Assembly: GCA_949358305.1 (NCBI GenBank)
Contig: OX442314.1
Coordinates: 51,745,662 to 51,795,661 of the forward strand
DNA length: 50,000 nucleotides
Reading direction: 5' to 3'
Origin: Strigamia acuminata
Taxonomy: Eukaryota > Arthropoda > Chilopoda > Geophilomorpha > Linotaeniidae
The notes below the pieces were generated by a model. It did not search any database. It was not told where the DNA came from and saw only the letters and a list, made by a program, of their open reading frames with translations. The position numbers and the translations under genes are program-made. This document shows positions 11,206 through 22,772 of this stretch, in pieces; within the stretch, counting starts at the first letter, position 1; the number at the start of each line of letters is the position of its first letter.

Positions 11206-11373
11206 CAACGACAGCGCCATTGCCGTCTTCTTCGTCGTCGTCGGTGATGTCAACCTGAAAGCAAAATGTTAAGCGGGGCGACGTGACACGTCGAAGAAAA
11301 TAAACGCGCTCACCGTGACGACGGGAATGGGCGGCCATCTCGGATCCTCGTTTCGTTCGCGGTTCGGTTCCAT
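10049..11373 (-). CDS. Coiled-coil RE/Q-rich protein, copy 1
   Basis: Unrecognised family with a paralogue at 46.5-48.2 kb. Four exons: 11373-11314, 11254-11060, 10979-10425, 10249-10049; all phase 0, GT-AG borders, 336 residues, TAA at 10049-10051. The ATG directly follows TTTTTCAG. Exon 1 encodes MEPNRERNEDPRWPPIPVVT. Exon 2 is acidic with a run of about 15 alanines from (GCC)n. Exon 3 opens with a conserved block (PPSTARLLWALGNQLGEEQR, then TTDDELERFKREM) and continues as a long Arg/Glu/Gln coiled coil containing [12 protein letters not shown]. Exon 4 is a Pro/Thr/Glu-rich tail ([12 protein letters not shown]...EGPTETRER). All four exons have counterparts in the 47-kb copy with the same junctions, which is strong support for the model. 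A structural or nuclear role is possible; none is shown. Confidence 0.72.
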
Positions 11374-11594
11374 CTGAAAAACGGAACGAAAAGTTGACGC
11401 CGACTGACGAGAACGAAATGGTTGTCGCGGTAATAGCGTTGGAGAAACTTACCACGTTGTGTATGTATGTATGTATGTATGTATGTATGTATGTATGTAT
11501 GTATGTATGAATGGATAAATGTCTGTCGGTCGTCGAACGAAGTTGGTCGCAAAACGCAGACGTCGCGTGGTCGGGAAAAGTGCACTCACTCACA

Positions 11595-11797
<203 letters not shown>

Positions 11798-11949
11798 GCG
11801 AGATGTGACGCTAGAGCATGTCGGTCGACCGGTGACGCGCGAAAAAGATTAATGGCAATAACTGACAACTAATAATTAATAATCAATAATTAATTAATAA
11901 TCGACGATTAATAATCAATAACCGATAATGATTAGTAATAACGACAAAC

Positions 11950-12229
11950 GTCGTCATCGAAAATAGCGACGCTTTGTCTCCGGGCCCGGGTGGCCGAGCG
12001 GGCAGAGTTACCTGCCGTACGGAGTTGTGGATCGAGGTCGAATCCCGCTCCCGCGAGTTTTCGTTTCTGGCAAAGCTGTATTGTCAAACACGCATTCCAT
12101 TGACATTGCCATACATTGTGCCGTTTCAGTTTGGTCCCTTCTTCGTTTCAGATAGTGATGGTGAACACTCTCCCGCGAGGTTGCGGGAGGGTGGGGGGGA
12201 GTCGAAAGATTCGGCTCTCCTTTTATTTC
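11950..12229 (+). mobile_element. tRNA-derived SINE, copy 1 (degenerate)
   Basis: Box A TGGCCGAGCGG at 11991-12001 and a box-B-like GGTCGAATCC at 12037-12046 (one T lost). Then follow a body and the terminal hairpin CTCCCGCG...GCGGGAG with TTCGGCTCTCC before an AT-rich tail. It occupies the same place relative to coiled-coil gene 1 as copy 6 does relative to coiled-coil gene 2. Confidence 0.75.
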
Positions 12230-12473
12230 TTCGTTTTATTTTTTTATTTTCATTTACCGTTCTCATCTTTATTTTCATTCTCGTTTTTTATTTTCGTTTA
12301 CATGTTTCTATTTTTATTTCCACGGTGTGTCGGGAGGGCGCGCGAAAACCTACTCGCCCAATCTCCGTGGTCGCATTTTCCAAATTTTGTCACTGGATTT
12401 CGCGCTTGCGGTGGGGATGGGCGCGCGCAGGCTCCGTCGTCGTGCCAGAAACTCCACTGTGTGATGTAGTCGC

Positions 12474-12504
<31 letters not shown>

Positions 12505-12679
12505 ACCTAAACCACCACCACCACCACCACCACCACCATCGTCGTCTCTTCTCTCCTTTTCTTTTAATTTTTGTTAATTTTTGTTAATTTTTGTTAATTT
12601 TGTAATTTTGTAATTTTGTAATTTTGTAATTTTGTAATTTTTGAAATTTTTATTTTTAACTTTTGAATGTACAAATGTA

Positions 12680-12718
<39 letters not shown>

Positions 12719-12795
12719 ATACAATAATCAGACTTTATTCTTCAGTCTTAAAAATATAAAAAAAATAAAAAAAAAAAATATTGTAAACCACTCGT
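12230..12795. other. Spacer, partly part of the segmental duplication
   Basis: Positions about 12325-12460 (from GTGTCGGGAGGGCG through CATTTTCCAA) match 49440-49560, marking the far end of the duplication. The rest is (GTC)n, (CCA)n, (TTTGTAA)n and (AAAT)n simple sequence. Confidence 0.6.
12734..12739 (-). terminator. Polyadenylation signal AATAAA (minus strand)
   Basis: TTTATT on the plus strand lies 57 nt beyond the stop codon at 12796 of the minus-strand exon, the expected place for a terminal exon. Confidence 0.4.
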
Positions 12796-13197
12796 TTACG
12801 GTCCACGGGGAAATAAATAAATAAATAAATACATAAATGAATGAATGAATGAATGAATAATTAGAATCGAAGAGTGGCTGTCGTCGTCGTCGTCGCCGCC
12901 GTCGCCGCCGGTCCTCTCCTCGCCACCTTTACCACCGGTCGCCCCTTTGTCGTCGCCTTCGTCGTCCACCGGCTCCGTATCATCGGCCATCGCTCCCATC
13001 CACTTCTTCTCCACCCTCTCCAACATGTTCTCGAATCGTTCCTCCGTTCTCGCCAGCATCGCTTCCAATTTTGCCTCCGTCCTCGCCATCATCTTCTCGA
13101 CCATCGCCTCCAGCGCCGTCTCCTCGCTCTTCTTTTCACTCGGTGTCGGTGGCGGCGGCGGCGGCGGTGGTCGCGCAGACGCACCCCCTCGACGCAA
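12796..13197 (-). CDS. Orphan 3'-terminal exon, short coiled-coil protein
   Basis: An acceptor TAG directly precedes TTGCGTCGAGG at 13197, and the frame stays open for 133 codons to a stop at 12796. The peptide has a proline run (PPPPPPPPTP) and a methionine/glutamate-rich coiled coil (EAMVEKMMARTEAKLEAML, then ERFENMLERVEKKW). An acidic Gly/Asp stretch follows, and then a tail read through simple sequence. The coiled coil resembles in style the EAKMEAMEARML helix of the gene at the left edge. No upstream exon is visible: the sequence beyond 13200 is poly-A, (GA)n and satellite border. I infer a gene whose 5' part was lost when the satellite block arrived. It could also be a chance reading frame. 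Confidence 0.4.
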   Translation of the reverse strand: MRRGGASARPPPPPPPPTPSEKKSEETALEAMVEKMMARTEAKLEAMLARTEERFENMLERVEKKWMGAMADDTEPVDDEGDDKGATGGKGGEERTGGDGGDDDDDSHSSILIIHSFIHSFMYLFIYLFPRGP

Positions 13198-13219
13198 CTA
13201 GCGAAAAAAAAAAAAAAAA

Positions 13220-13330
<111 letters not shown>

Positions 13331-13368
13331 GTGCACTGTTCACGCGCCCACATGCGTGAACAGTGCAC
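13331..13368. repeat. Perfect 15-bp inverted repeat (hairpin)
   Basis: GTGCACTGTTCACGC and its exact reverse complement are separated by 8 nt (GCCCACAT). The right arm and loop recur at about 17607-17632 without the full left arm. Confidence 0.85.
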
Positions 13369-13405
13369 TCGCCCTCCGCGCCCCGTCGGCGTAGGCGCCG
13401 GCCGT

Positions 13406-13445
<40 letters not shown>

Positions 13446-13835
13446 GCCCGGGAATCGCCCTTCCGCCCGTCACCGAATTTTGTCAATATCTGATAAATTT
13501 CCACAGAATTGCAGCGACATTGTACGAGATATTTCTGCCCGATTTGACGGACTTATGTAAAACATTGCTGAAATTCCGTGGAAATTTATAAAATATTGAC
13601 AAAGGTTGGTGACCGACCCACGGCGCGTCGCGGCGCGTTCGGAGCACGCGACCCGATCCCCCCCCCTCCCCCCGTCCCCAAAAAACCACGCCTCGAGGAA
13701 CCCCGAGGTTCGGTTTCCGACCGGGTCGCCTCTTGATCCGACTCGGGGCGCGTCACGGCGCGGTCGGAGGACGGCCCTCGTCCCCAAAAACCACACTCCG
13801 GGTCACGTGGTCTCGCGCCCGACTCTTTCAGTTTT
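13369..13835 (+). repeat. Left border of satellite array B
   Basis: It has a TTTTGTCAATATCTGATAAA...ATATTGACAAA segment that is itself partly palindromic (13480-13600). Then comes the module 13606-13835 (CGACCCACGGCGCGTCGCGG through CACGTGGTCTCG). The whole is a direct duplicate of 17596-18086, and its parts recur inverted at 16210-16620. Confidence 0.85.
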
Positions 13836-16209
13836 CCCGTTACGGGATCGTGACGGGACTGTCGGCGGCCCGTTAACGGCCCGTGCGACCCCATGCGGGC
13901 CGTTGACGGGCCGTTGACGGGCCGTTAACGGCCCGTGTGAGCCGTTACGAGATCGTGACGGGACCGTCGGCGGCCCGTTAACGGCCCGTGCGAGCCGTTA
14001 CAGGATCGTGACGGGACCGTCGGCGGCCCGTTAACGGCCCGCACGGGCCGTGACGGGATCGTGACGGTCCCGTAACGGCCCGCCGACGGTCCCGTGACGA
14101 CCCCGTAACGGCCTTCGTTCCCGGACTTCGGCTCGCCGACGGCCCGTACGACCTCACGCGGGCCGTTAACGGCCCGTTAACGGGCCGCCGACGGTCCCGT
14201 CACGATCCCGTAACGGCCCGTACAAGCCGTTGACGGGATCGTGATGGTCCCGTCACGATCCCGTAACGGCTCGCACGGGCCGTTAACGGGCCGCCGACGG
14301 TCCCGTCACGATCCCGTAACGGCCCGTACAAGCCGTTGACGGGATCGTGACGGTCCCGTCACGATCCCGTAACGGCTCGCACGGGCCGTTAACGGGCCGC
14401 CGACGGTCCCGTCACGATCCCGTCACGGCCCGTGCGGGCCGTTAACGGGCCGCCGACGGTCCCGTCACGATCCCGTCACGGCCCGTGCGGGCCGTTAACG
14501 GGCCGTCGACGATCCCGTCACGATCCCGCAACGGCCCGCACGGGCCGTTAACGGGCCGCTGACGGTCCCGTCACGATCCCGCAACGGCCCGCACGGGCCG
14601 TTAACGGGCCGTCGACGGTCCCGTCACGATCCCGCAACGGCCCGCACGGGCCGTTAACGGCCCGTTAACGGCCCGTTAACGGCCCGTTAACGGGGCAAAA
14701 CCGAAAACAGGATTCGAGATTAATGTCTATGAATGTTGTACGCGTTTTCACGTACGTGTTGTCGGTTGTTGATTTTTTCGATTTACGCCGTAACGGCCCG
14801 TTAACGGCCCGTTAACGGCCCGTCAACGGCCCGTCAACGGCCCGTCAACGGCCCGCAACGGCCCGCACGGGCCGTTAACGGGCCGTCGACGATCCCGTCA
14901 CGATCCCGCAACGGCCCGCACGGGCCGTTAACGGGCCGCTGACGGTCCCGTCACGATCCCGTCACGGCCTTCGTTCCCGGACTTCGGCTCGCCGACGGCC
15001 CGTACGACCTCACGCGGGCCGTTAACGGGCCGTTAACGGCCCGTTAACGGCCCGTTAACGGCGTAAAACCAAAAACAGGATTCGAGATTAATGTCTATGA
15101 ATGTTGTACGCGTTTTCATGTACGTGTTGTCGGTTGTTGATTTTTTCGATTCACGCCGTAACGGCCCGTTAACGGCCCGTTAACGGCCCGTCAACGGCCC
15201 GTCAACGGCCCGCAACGGCCCGCACGGGCCGTTAACGGGCCGTCGACGATCCCGTCACGATCCCGCAACGGCCCGCACGGGCCGTTAACGGGCCGCTGAC
15301 GGTCCCGTCACGATCCCGCAACGGCCCGCACGGGCCGTTAACGGGCCGTCGACGATCCCGTCACGATCCCGCAACGGCCCGCACGGGCCGTTAACGGGCC
15401 GCTGACGGTCCCGTCACGATCCCGCAACGGCCCGCACGGGCCGTTAACGGGCCGTCGACGGTCCCGTCACGATCCCGCAACGGCCCGCACGGGCCGTTAA
15501 CGGCCCGTTAACGGCCCGTTAACGGCCCGTTAACGGGGCAAAACCGAAAACAGGATTCGAGATTAATGTCTATGAATGTTGTACGCGTTTTCATGTACGT
15601 GTTGTCGGTTGTTGATTTTTTCGATTCACGCCGTAACGGCCCGTTAACGGCCCGTTAACGGCCCGTCAACGGCCCGTCAACGGCCCGCAACGGCCCGCAC
15701 GGGCCGTTAACGGGCCGTCGACGATCCCGTCACGATCCCGCAACGGCCCGCACGGGCCGTTAACGGGCCGCTGACGGTCCCGTCACGATCCCGTCACGGC
15801 CTTCGTTCCCGGACTTCGGCTCGCCGACGGCCCGTACGACCTCACGCGGGCCGTTAACGGGCCGTTAACGGGCCGTTAACGGCCCGTTAACGGCGTAAAA
15901 CCAAAAACAGGATTCGAGATTAATGTCTATGAATGTTGTACGCGTTTTCACGTACGTGTTGTCGGTTGTTGATTTTTTCGATTTACGCCGTAACGGCCCG
16001 TTAACGGCCCGTTAACGGCCCGTCAACGGCCCGTCAACGGCCCGCATGGAGTCGTACGGGCCGTTAACGGGCCGCCGACGGTCCCGTCACGATCCCGTCA
16101 CGGCCCGTGCGGGCCGTTAACGGGCCGCCAACGGTCCCGTCACGATCCCGTCACGGCTCGTGCGGGCCGTTAACGGGCCGCCGACAGTCCCGTCACGATC
16201 CCGTAACGG
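13836..16209. repeat. Satellite array B with spacers
   Basis: GC-rich, CpG-dense satellite whose core is the 16-bp perfect palindrome GGGCCGTTAACGGCCC. About 100-bp AT-richer spacers (CAGGATTCGAGATTAATGTC ... GTTGTCGGTTGTTGATTTTT) occur at about 14700, 15070, 15545 and 15900. Their spacings are 368, 475 and 357 bp. 475 plus 357 gives the 832-bp period also seen in array C, but in opposite orientation. The first 250 bp run in the orientation of array C, then the orientation flips. Confidence 0.93.
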
Positions 16210-16620
16210 GCTGAAAACGGGAAAACTGAAAGAGTCGGGTGCGAGACCACGTGACCCGGAGTGTGGTTTTTGGGGGCGAGGGCCGTCCTCCGACCGCGCC
16301 GTGACGCGCCCCGAGTCGGATCAAGAGGCGACCCGGTCGGAAACCGAACCTCGGGGTTCCTCGAGGCGTGGTTTTTTGGGGACGGGGGGAGGGGGGGGGG
16401 GGGGGATCGGGTCGCGTGCTCCGACCGCGCCGCAACGCGATGTGGGTCGGTCACCAACTTTTGTCAATTTTTGACAAATTTCCACGGAATTTCAGCAACA
16501 TTTTACGAGACGTTTCTGCCCGACTAGACACGTTTCCGCAGGTTTTAGCAAAACAACGTTAAATTCTGTGGAAATTTATCAAATGTTGACAAAATTCTGT
16601 GCAAGTTTTGTCAGATACTT
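16210..16620 (-). repeat. Right border of satellite array B (inverted)
   Basis: Reverse-complement version of the left border: the module 16210-16450 (GAGACCACGTGACCCGGAGT, a G-run at 16383-16405), then TTTTGTCAATTTTTGACAAA. With the left border it forms terminal inverted repeats around array B. Confidence 0.85.
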
Positions 16621-17595
16621 ACTTACTTACGATATAAACTCGAACGTCGTCCATCGACACTCTCAACATTCCACCGGACATTTTCCGGAAGAGTTTGTCC
16701 CGATCGGGACCACGCCTCGACGAAGCCCGGGACCCGGTTTCCGACCGGGTCGTTTTTGGCCCAAGTCACGGCGCGTCGCGGCGCTTTCGGAGCACGCGAC
16801 CCGATCCCCCCCTCCCCCCGTTCTCAAAAACCACGCCTCGACGAAGCCCGGGACCCGGTTTCCGACCGGGTCGTTTTTGGCCCAAGTCACGGCGCGTCGC
16901 GGCGCGTTCGGAGCACATGAACCGATCCCCCCTCCCTCCCGTCACAAAAACCACGTTTTAGCGAAACCCTTGACCGGTCACAAAACCCACCGAACACCGA
17001 AAAGCAACGAACAAAACGCGCTCGGTCGCACGAACTACTCGGCCAAAACAACATCCGCAAATTCCGCATCACAGTCGCGATCAACGAAACAACGTATAGG
17101 CCGCCGTAATGTTAAAAAGCGGGACCCTTTCGCCCCCGACAAAATCCGCACACATACCCCAAGGTTAAGCGCCGACTGGTCCCCGTCCGGCCGCGTCCGG
17201 GCGTCGCGTCCGCACGCCTGCTTTGCCTATCCTTCGGAAGCGAGTGCACCCGCAAAATCCGCACTTTGGGAGTGACTATTCCTCGGATTCCGGCCGGACC
17301 AAACTCTTCCGGAAAATGTCCGGGGGAATGCTGAGAGTGCCGATAGACGACATTCGATTTTATGTCGTGGATTTTTGTGCGGTTTGCGCCGTGTTTATTA
17401 TTCGTACGAGATTTGGTATTTTCGCAGGGTTGTTGTCGCGCGAGATTCATCGGGGTAAAGCGAGTTCATCAACGACCTCGCCGGTGAATGTTGCTAAAAA
17501 TCTGTGCAAGTGTTGTCAAATATTGCCGTGATTCGATGGAATTTTTGTCAGACATTGGGAAATTTTTTTTGACTTGTCCAACGCGCCAGTAAATC
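16621..17595. repeat. Inter-array region with nested duplications
   Basis: About 80 bp at 16628-16705 recur inverted at about 17290-17370 (shared TTCCGGAAGAGTTTG / CAAACTCTTCCGGAA). Between them lies a 121-bp direct tandem repeat (16711 and 16832, CACGCCTCGACGAAGCCCGG) and the segment 16943-17167 shared with 9342-9567. No coding region is supported. Confidence 0.75.
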
Positions 17596-18086
17596 GAGCG
17601 TCCACACGCGCCCACATGCGTGAACAGTGCACTCGCCCTCCGCGCCCCGTCGGCGTAGGCGCCGGCCGTCCCCCCTTTCTCTCTCTCTCTCTCTCTTCCG
17701 CCCGGGAATCGCCCTTCCGCCCGTCACCGAATTTTGTCAATATCTGATAAATTTCCACAGAATTGCAGCGACATTGTACGGGATATTTCTGCCCGATTTG
17801 ACGGACTTATGTAAAACATTGTTGAAATTCCGTGGAAATTTATAAAATATTGACAAAGGTTGGTGACCGACCCACGGCGCGTTGCGGCGCGGTCGGAGCA
17901 CGCGACCCAATCCCCCCCTCCCCCCGTCCCCAAAAAACCACGCCCCGAGGAACCCCGAGGTTCGGTTTCCGACCGGGTCGCCTCTTGATCCGACCCGGGG
18001 CGCGTCACGGCGCGGTCGGAGGACGGCCCTCGCCCCCAAAAACCACACTCCGGGTCACGTGGTCTCGCACCCGACTCTCTCAGTTA
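17596..18086 (+). repeat. Left border of satellite array C
   Basis: Direct duplicate of 13340-13835, including the TTTTGTCAATATCTGATAAA segment and the module with CACGTGGTCTCGCACCCGAC. No matching inverted border was found at the right end of array C near 22.2 kb. Confidence 0.85.
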
Positions 18087-21000
18087 TCCCGTTACGGCCC
18101 TTGGCCGTAACGGGCCGTTACGGGATCGTGACGGGACCGTCGGCGGCCCGTTAACGGCCCGCACGGGCCGTGACGGGATCGTGACGGGACCGTTGGCGGC
18201 CCGTTAACGGCCCGCACGCGCCGTGACGGGACCGTGACGGGACCGTCGGCGGCCCGTTAACGGCCCGTACGACTCCATGCGGGCCGTTGACGGGCCGTTA
18301 ACGGGCCGTTAACGGGCCGTTAACGGCGTAAATCGAAAAAATCAACAACCGACAACACGTACGTGAAAACGCGTACAACATTCATAGACATTAATCTCGA
18401 ATCCTGTTTTTGGTTTTACGCCGTTAACGGGCCGTTAACGGGCCGTTAACGGCCCGTTAACGGCCCGTTAACGGCCCGCGTGAGGTCGTACGGGCCGTCG
18501 GCGAGCCGAAGTCCGGGAACGAAGGCCGTGACGGGATCGTGACGGGACTGTCGGCGGCCCGTTAACGGCCCGCACGCGCCGTGACGGGACCGTGACGGGA
18601 CCGTCGGCGGCCCGTTAACGGCCCGTGCGGGCCGTTGCGGGATCGTGACGGGATCGTCGACGGCCCGTTAACGGCCCGTGCGGGCCGTTGCGGGCCGTTG
18701 ACGGGCCGTTGACGGGCCGTTAACGGGCCGTTAACGGGCCGTTACGGCGTGAATCGAAAAAATCAACAACCGACAACACGTACATGAAAACGCGTACAAC
18801 ATTCATAGACATTAATCTCGAATCCTGTTTTCGGTTTTGCCCCGTTAACGGGCCGTTAACGGGCCGTTAACGGGCCGTTAACGGCCCGTGCGGGCCGTTG
18901 CGGGATCGTGACGGGACCGTCGACGGCCCGTTAACGGCCCGTGCGGGCCGTTGCGGGATCGTGACGGGACCGTCAGCGGCCCGTTAACGGCCCGTGCGGG
19001 CCGTTGCGGGATCGTGACGGGATCGTCGACGGCCCGTTAACGGCCCGTGCGGGCCGTTGCGGGATCGTGACGGGACCGTCAGCGGCCCGTTAACGGCCCG
19101 TGCGGGCCGTTGCGGGATCGTGACGGGATCGTCGACGGCCCGTTAACGGCCCGTGCGGGCCGTTGCGGGCCGTTGACGGGCCGTTGACGGGCCGTTAACG
19201 GGCCGTTAACGGGCCGTTACGGCGTGAATCGAAAAAATCAACAACCGACAACACGTACATGAAAACGCGTACAACATTCATAGACATTAATCTCGAATCC
19301 TGTTTTTGGTTTTACGCCGTTAACGGGCCGTTAACGGGCCGTTAACGGCCCGTTAACGGCCCGCGTGAGGTCGTACGGGCCGTCGGCGAGCCGAAGTCCG
19401 GGAACGAAGGCCGTGACGGGATCGTGACGGGACCGTCAGCGGCCCGTTAACGGCCCGTGCGGGCCGTTGCGGGATCGTGACGGGATCGTCGACGGCCCGT
19501 TAACGGCCCGTGCGGGCCGTTGCGGGCCGTTGACGGGCCGTTGACGGGCCGTTAACGGGCCGTTAACGGGCCGTTACGGCGTAAATCGAAAAAATCAACA
19601 ACCGACAACACGTACGTGAAAACGCGTACAACATTCATAGACATTAATCTCGAATCCTGTTTTCGGTTTTGCCCCGTTAACGGGCCGTTAACGGGCCGTT
19701 AACGGGCCGTTAACGGCCCGTGCGGGCCGTTGCGGGATCGTGACGGGACCGTCGACGGCCCGTTAACGGCCCGTGCGGGCCGTTGCGGGATCGTGACGGG
19801 ACCGTCAGCGGCCCGTTAACGGCCCGTGCGGGCCGTTGCGGGATCGTGACGGGATCGTCGACGGCCCGTTAACGGCCCGTGCGGGCCGTTGCGGGATCGT
19901 GACGGGACCGTCAGCGGCCCGTTAACGGCCCGTGCGGGCCGTTGCGGGATCGTGACGGGATCGTCGACGGCCCGTTAACGGCCCGTGCGGGCCGTTGCGG
20001 GCCGTTGACGGGCCGTTGACGGGCCGTTAACGGGCCGTTAACGGGCCGTTACGGCGTGAATCGAAAAAATCAACAACCGACAACACGTACATGAAAACGC
20101 GTACAACATTCATAGACATTAATCTCGAATCCTGTTTTTGGTTTTACGCCGTTAACGGGCCGTTAACGGGCCGTTAACGGCCCGTTAACGGCCCGCGTGA
20201 GGTCGTACGGGCCGTCGGCGAGCCGAAGTCCGGGAACGAAGGCCGTGACGGGATCGTGACGGGACCGTCAGCGGCCCGTTAACGGCCCGTGCGGGCCGTT
20301 GCGGGATCGTGACGGGATCGTCGACGGCCCGTTAACGGCCCGTGCGGGCCGTTGCGGGCCGTTGACGGGCCGTTGACGGGCCGTTAACGGGCCGTTAACG
20401 GGCCGTTACGGCGTGAATCGAAAAAATCAACAACCGACAACACGTACGTGAAAACGCGTACAACATTCATAGACATTAATCTCGAATCCTGTTTTCGGTT
20501 TTGCCCCGTTAACGGGCCGTTAACGGGCCGTTAACGGGCCGTTAACGGCCCGTGCGGGCCGTTGCGGGATCGTGACGGGACCGTCGACGGCCCGTTAACG
20601 GCCCGTGCGGGCCGTTGCGGGATCGTGACGGGACCGTCAGCGGCCCGTTAACGGCCCGTGCGGGCCGTTGCGGGATCGTGACGGGATCGTCGACGGCCCG
20701 TTAACGGCCCGTGCGGGCCGTTGCGGGATCGTGACGGGACCGTCAGCGGCCCGTTAACGGCCCGTGCGGGCCGTTGCGGGATCGTGACGGGATCGTCGAC
20801 GGCCCGTTAACGGCCCGTGCGGGCCGTTGCGGGCCGTTGACGGGCCGTTGACGGGCCGTTAACGGGCCGTTAACGGGCCGTTACGGCGTGAATCGAAAAA
20901 ATCAACAACCGACAACACGTACATGAAAACGCGTACAACATTCATAGACATTAATCTCGAATCCTGTTTTTGGTTTTACGCCGTTAACGGGCCGTTAACG

Positions 21001-22200
21001 GGCCGTTAACGGCCCGTTAACGGCCCGCGTGAGGTCGTACGGGCCGTCGGCGAGCCGAAGTCCGGGAACGAAGGCCGTGACGGGATCGTGACGGGACCGT
21101 CAGCGGCCCGTTAACGGCCCGTGCGGGCCGTTGCGGGCCGTTGACGGGCCGTTAACGGCCCGTTAACGGCCCGCACAGGCCGTGACGGGATCGTGACGGG
21201 ACTGTCGGCGGCCCGTTAACGGCCCGCACGAGCCGTGACGGGATCGTGACGGGACCGTCGGCAGCCCGTTAACGGCCCGTACGACTCCATGCGGGCCGTT
21301 GACGGGATCGTGACGGGACCGTCGGCAGCCCGTTAACGGCCCGCACGGGCCGTGACGGGATCGTGACGGGACCGTCGGCGGCCCGTTAACGGCCCGCACG
21401 AGCCGTGACGGGATCGTGACGGGACCGTCGGCAGCCCGTTAACGGCCCGCACGGGCCGTGACGGGATCGTGACGGGACCGTCGGCGGCCCGTTAACGGCC
21501 CGCACGGGCCGTGACGGGATCGTGACGGGACCGTTGGCGGCCCGTTAACGGCCCGCACGGGCCGTGACGGGATCGTGACGGGACCGTCGGCGGCCCGTTA
21601 ACGGCCCGCACGGGCCGTGACGGGATCGTGACGGGACCGTCGGCGGCCCGTTAACGGCCCGCACGGGCCGTGACGGGATCGTGACGGGACCGTCGGCGGC
21701 CCGTTAACGGCTTGTACGGGCCGTTACGGGATCGTGACGGGACCGTGACGGGACCGTCGGCGGCCCGTTAACGGCCCGTACGATTCCATGCGGGCCGTTG
21801 ACGGGATCGTGACGGGACCGTCGGCAGCCCGTTAACGGCCCGCACGGGCCGTGACGGGATCGTGACGGGACCGTCGGCGGCCCGTTAACGGCCCGCACGA
21901 GCCGTGACGGGATCGTGACGGGACCGTTGGCGGCCCGTTAACGGCCCGCACGGGCCGTGACGGGATCGTGACGGGACCGTCGGCGGCCCGTTAACGGCTT
22001 GTACGGGCCGTTACGGGATCGTGACGGGACCGTCGGCGGCCCGTTAACGGCCCGCACGGGCCGTTAACGGGGTCGTTACGGGACCGTCGGCGGCCCGTGC
22101 GGCGGCCTCGCCAACCTCGTGCGGCCCGTTAACGGCCCGTACGGGCCGTTACGGGGCCGTTGCGGGATCGTCGGCGGCCCGTTAACGGCCCGCACGGGAC
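18087..22200. repeat. Satellite array C with 832-bp higher-order repeat
   Basis: 4.1 kb of the same satellite. In the right part (about 21160-22050) it is a simple 53-bp tandem repeat (CGGGATCGTGACGGGACCGT, CGGCGGCCCGTTAACGGCCC, GCACGGGCCGTGA). In the left part seven AT-richer spacers (ATCAACAACCGACAACACGT) start at 18341, 18762, 19237, 19594, 20069, 20426 and 20901. The spacings are 421, 475, 357, 475, 357 and 475, so an 832-bp higher-order unit carries two spacer variants (GTTTTCGGTTTTGCCCC and GTTTTTGGTTTTACGCC). Orientation is opposite to most of array B. Reading frames through it are artefacts. Confidence 0.95.
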
Positions 22201-22772
22201 AACGGGCGCCAACGAGCGCCGGTAGTCCCGGTAATTTGTTTCAAAATAAATATTTGTCACCGTCTCCCCTCCCTCCTCCTCCTCCCCCTCCTCTCCCTCT
22301 CGAGGCCAGACACGGCCGCTCCAAAATACGAACCACGACGATGCCTCCGTACCGATAGACCGAGTGGGTCGCGCGACAGACAATGCGCGCAAACTACCGT
22401 CGGCGCACGGTGTGCACGGCGCAACACCACGGAAGTAACTACCGGTGCGCCCCTCGTGCGTGCGAGGCAACCCCGAGCTCGCTTAAAGAAGCCACGCAAC
22501 AACAACCGAGTTCGTTTATCTATTTATTTATTTTTTATTCGTCTAGCATTTTAAACGAATCGATGAAAACAAATGAAAACAAACAAACAAATTAATAAAC
22601 AAATCGAATACATAAAAAAATAAAATAAAATAAAATAAAATAAAATAAAATAAAGATGAAATGAAATGAAATAAAATGAAATATTGGCCGTTTCGATCCT
22701 CGATGTCGCCTTTATCTGCCTATCCATCTATTCTGAAATGAGAGAAGAAAAGATGAGTATTCGAAGAGGCGC
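22201..22772. other. Spacer between satellite and the 22.8-kb gene
   Basis: No gene is supported. It holds pyrimidine-rich sequence, then (AAAC)n and (AAAAT)n runs near 22560-22680. It is the 3' flank of the minus-strand gene that ends at 22773. Confidence 0.6.

Noticed and set aside
18087-22200. Regular repeats that could suggest a CRISPR-like array or protein-coding repeats (frames rich in ARTGR/GPLTGR).
   Set aside because: Spacers are not unique and the repeat is a plain tandem satellite; frames lack initiation context and other coding signals and follow the repeat period.
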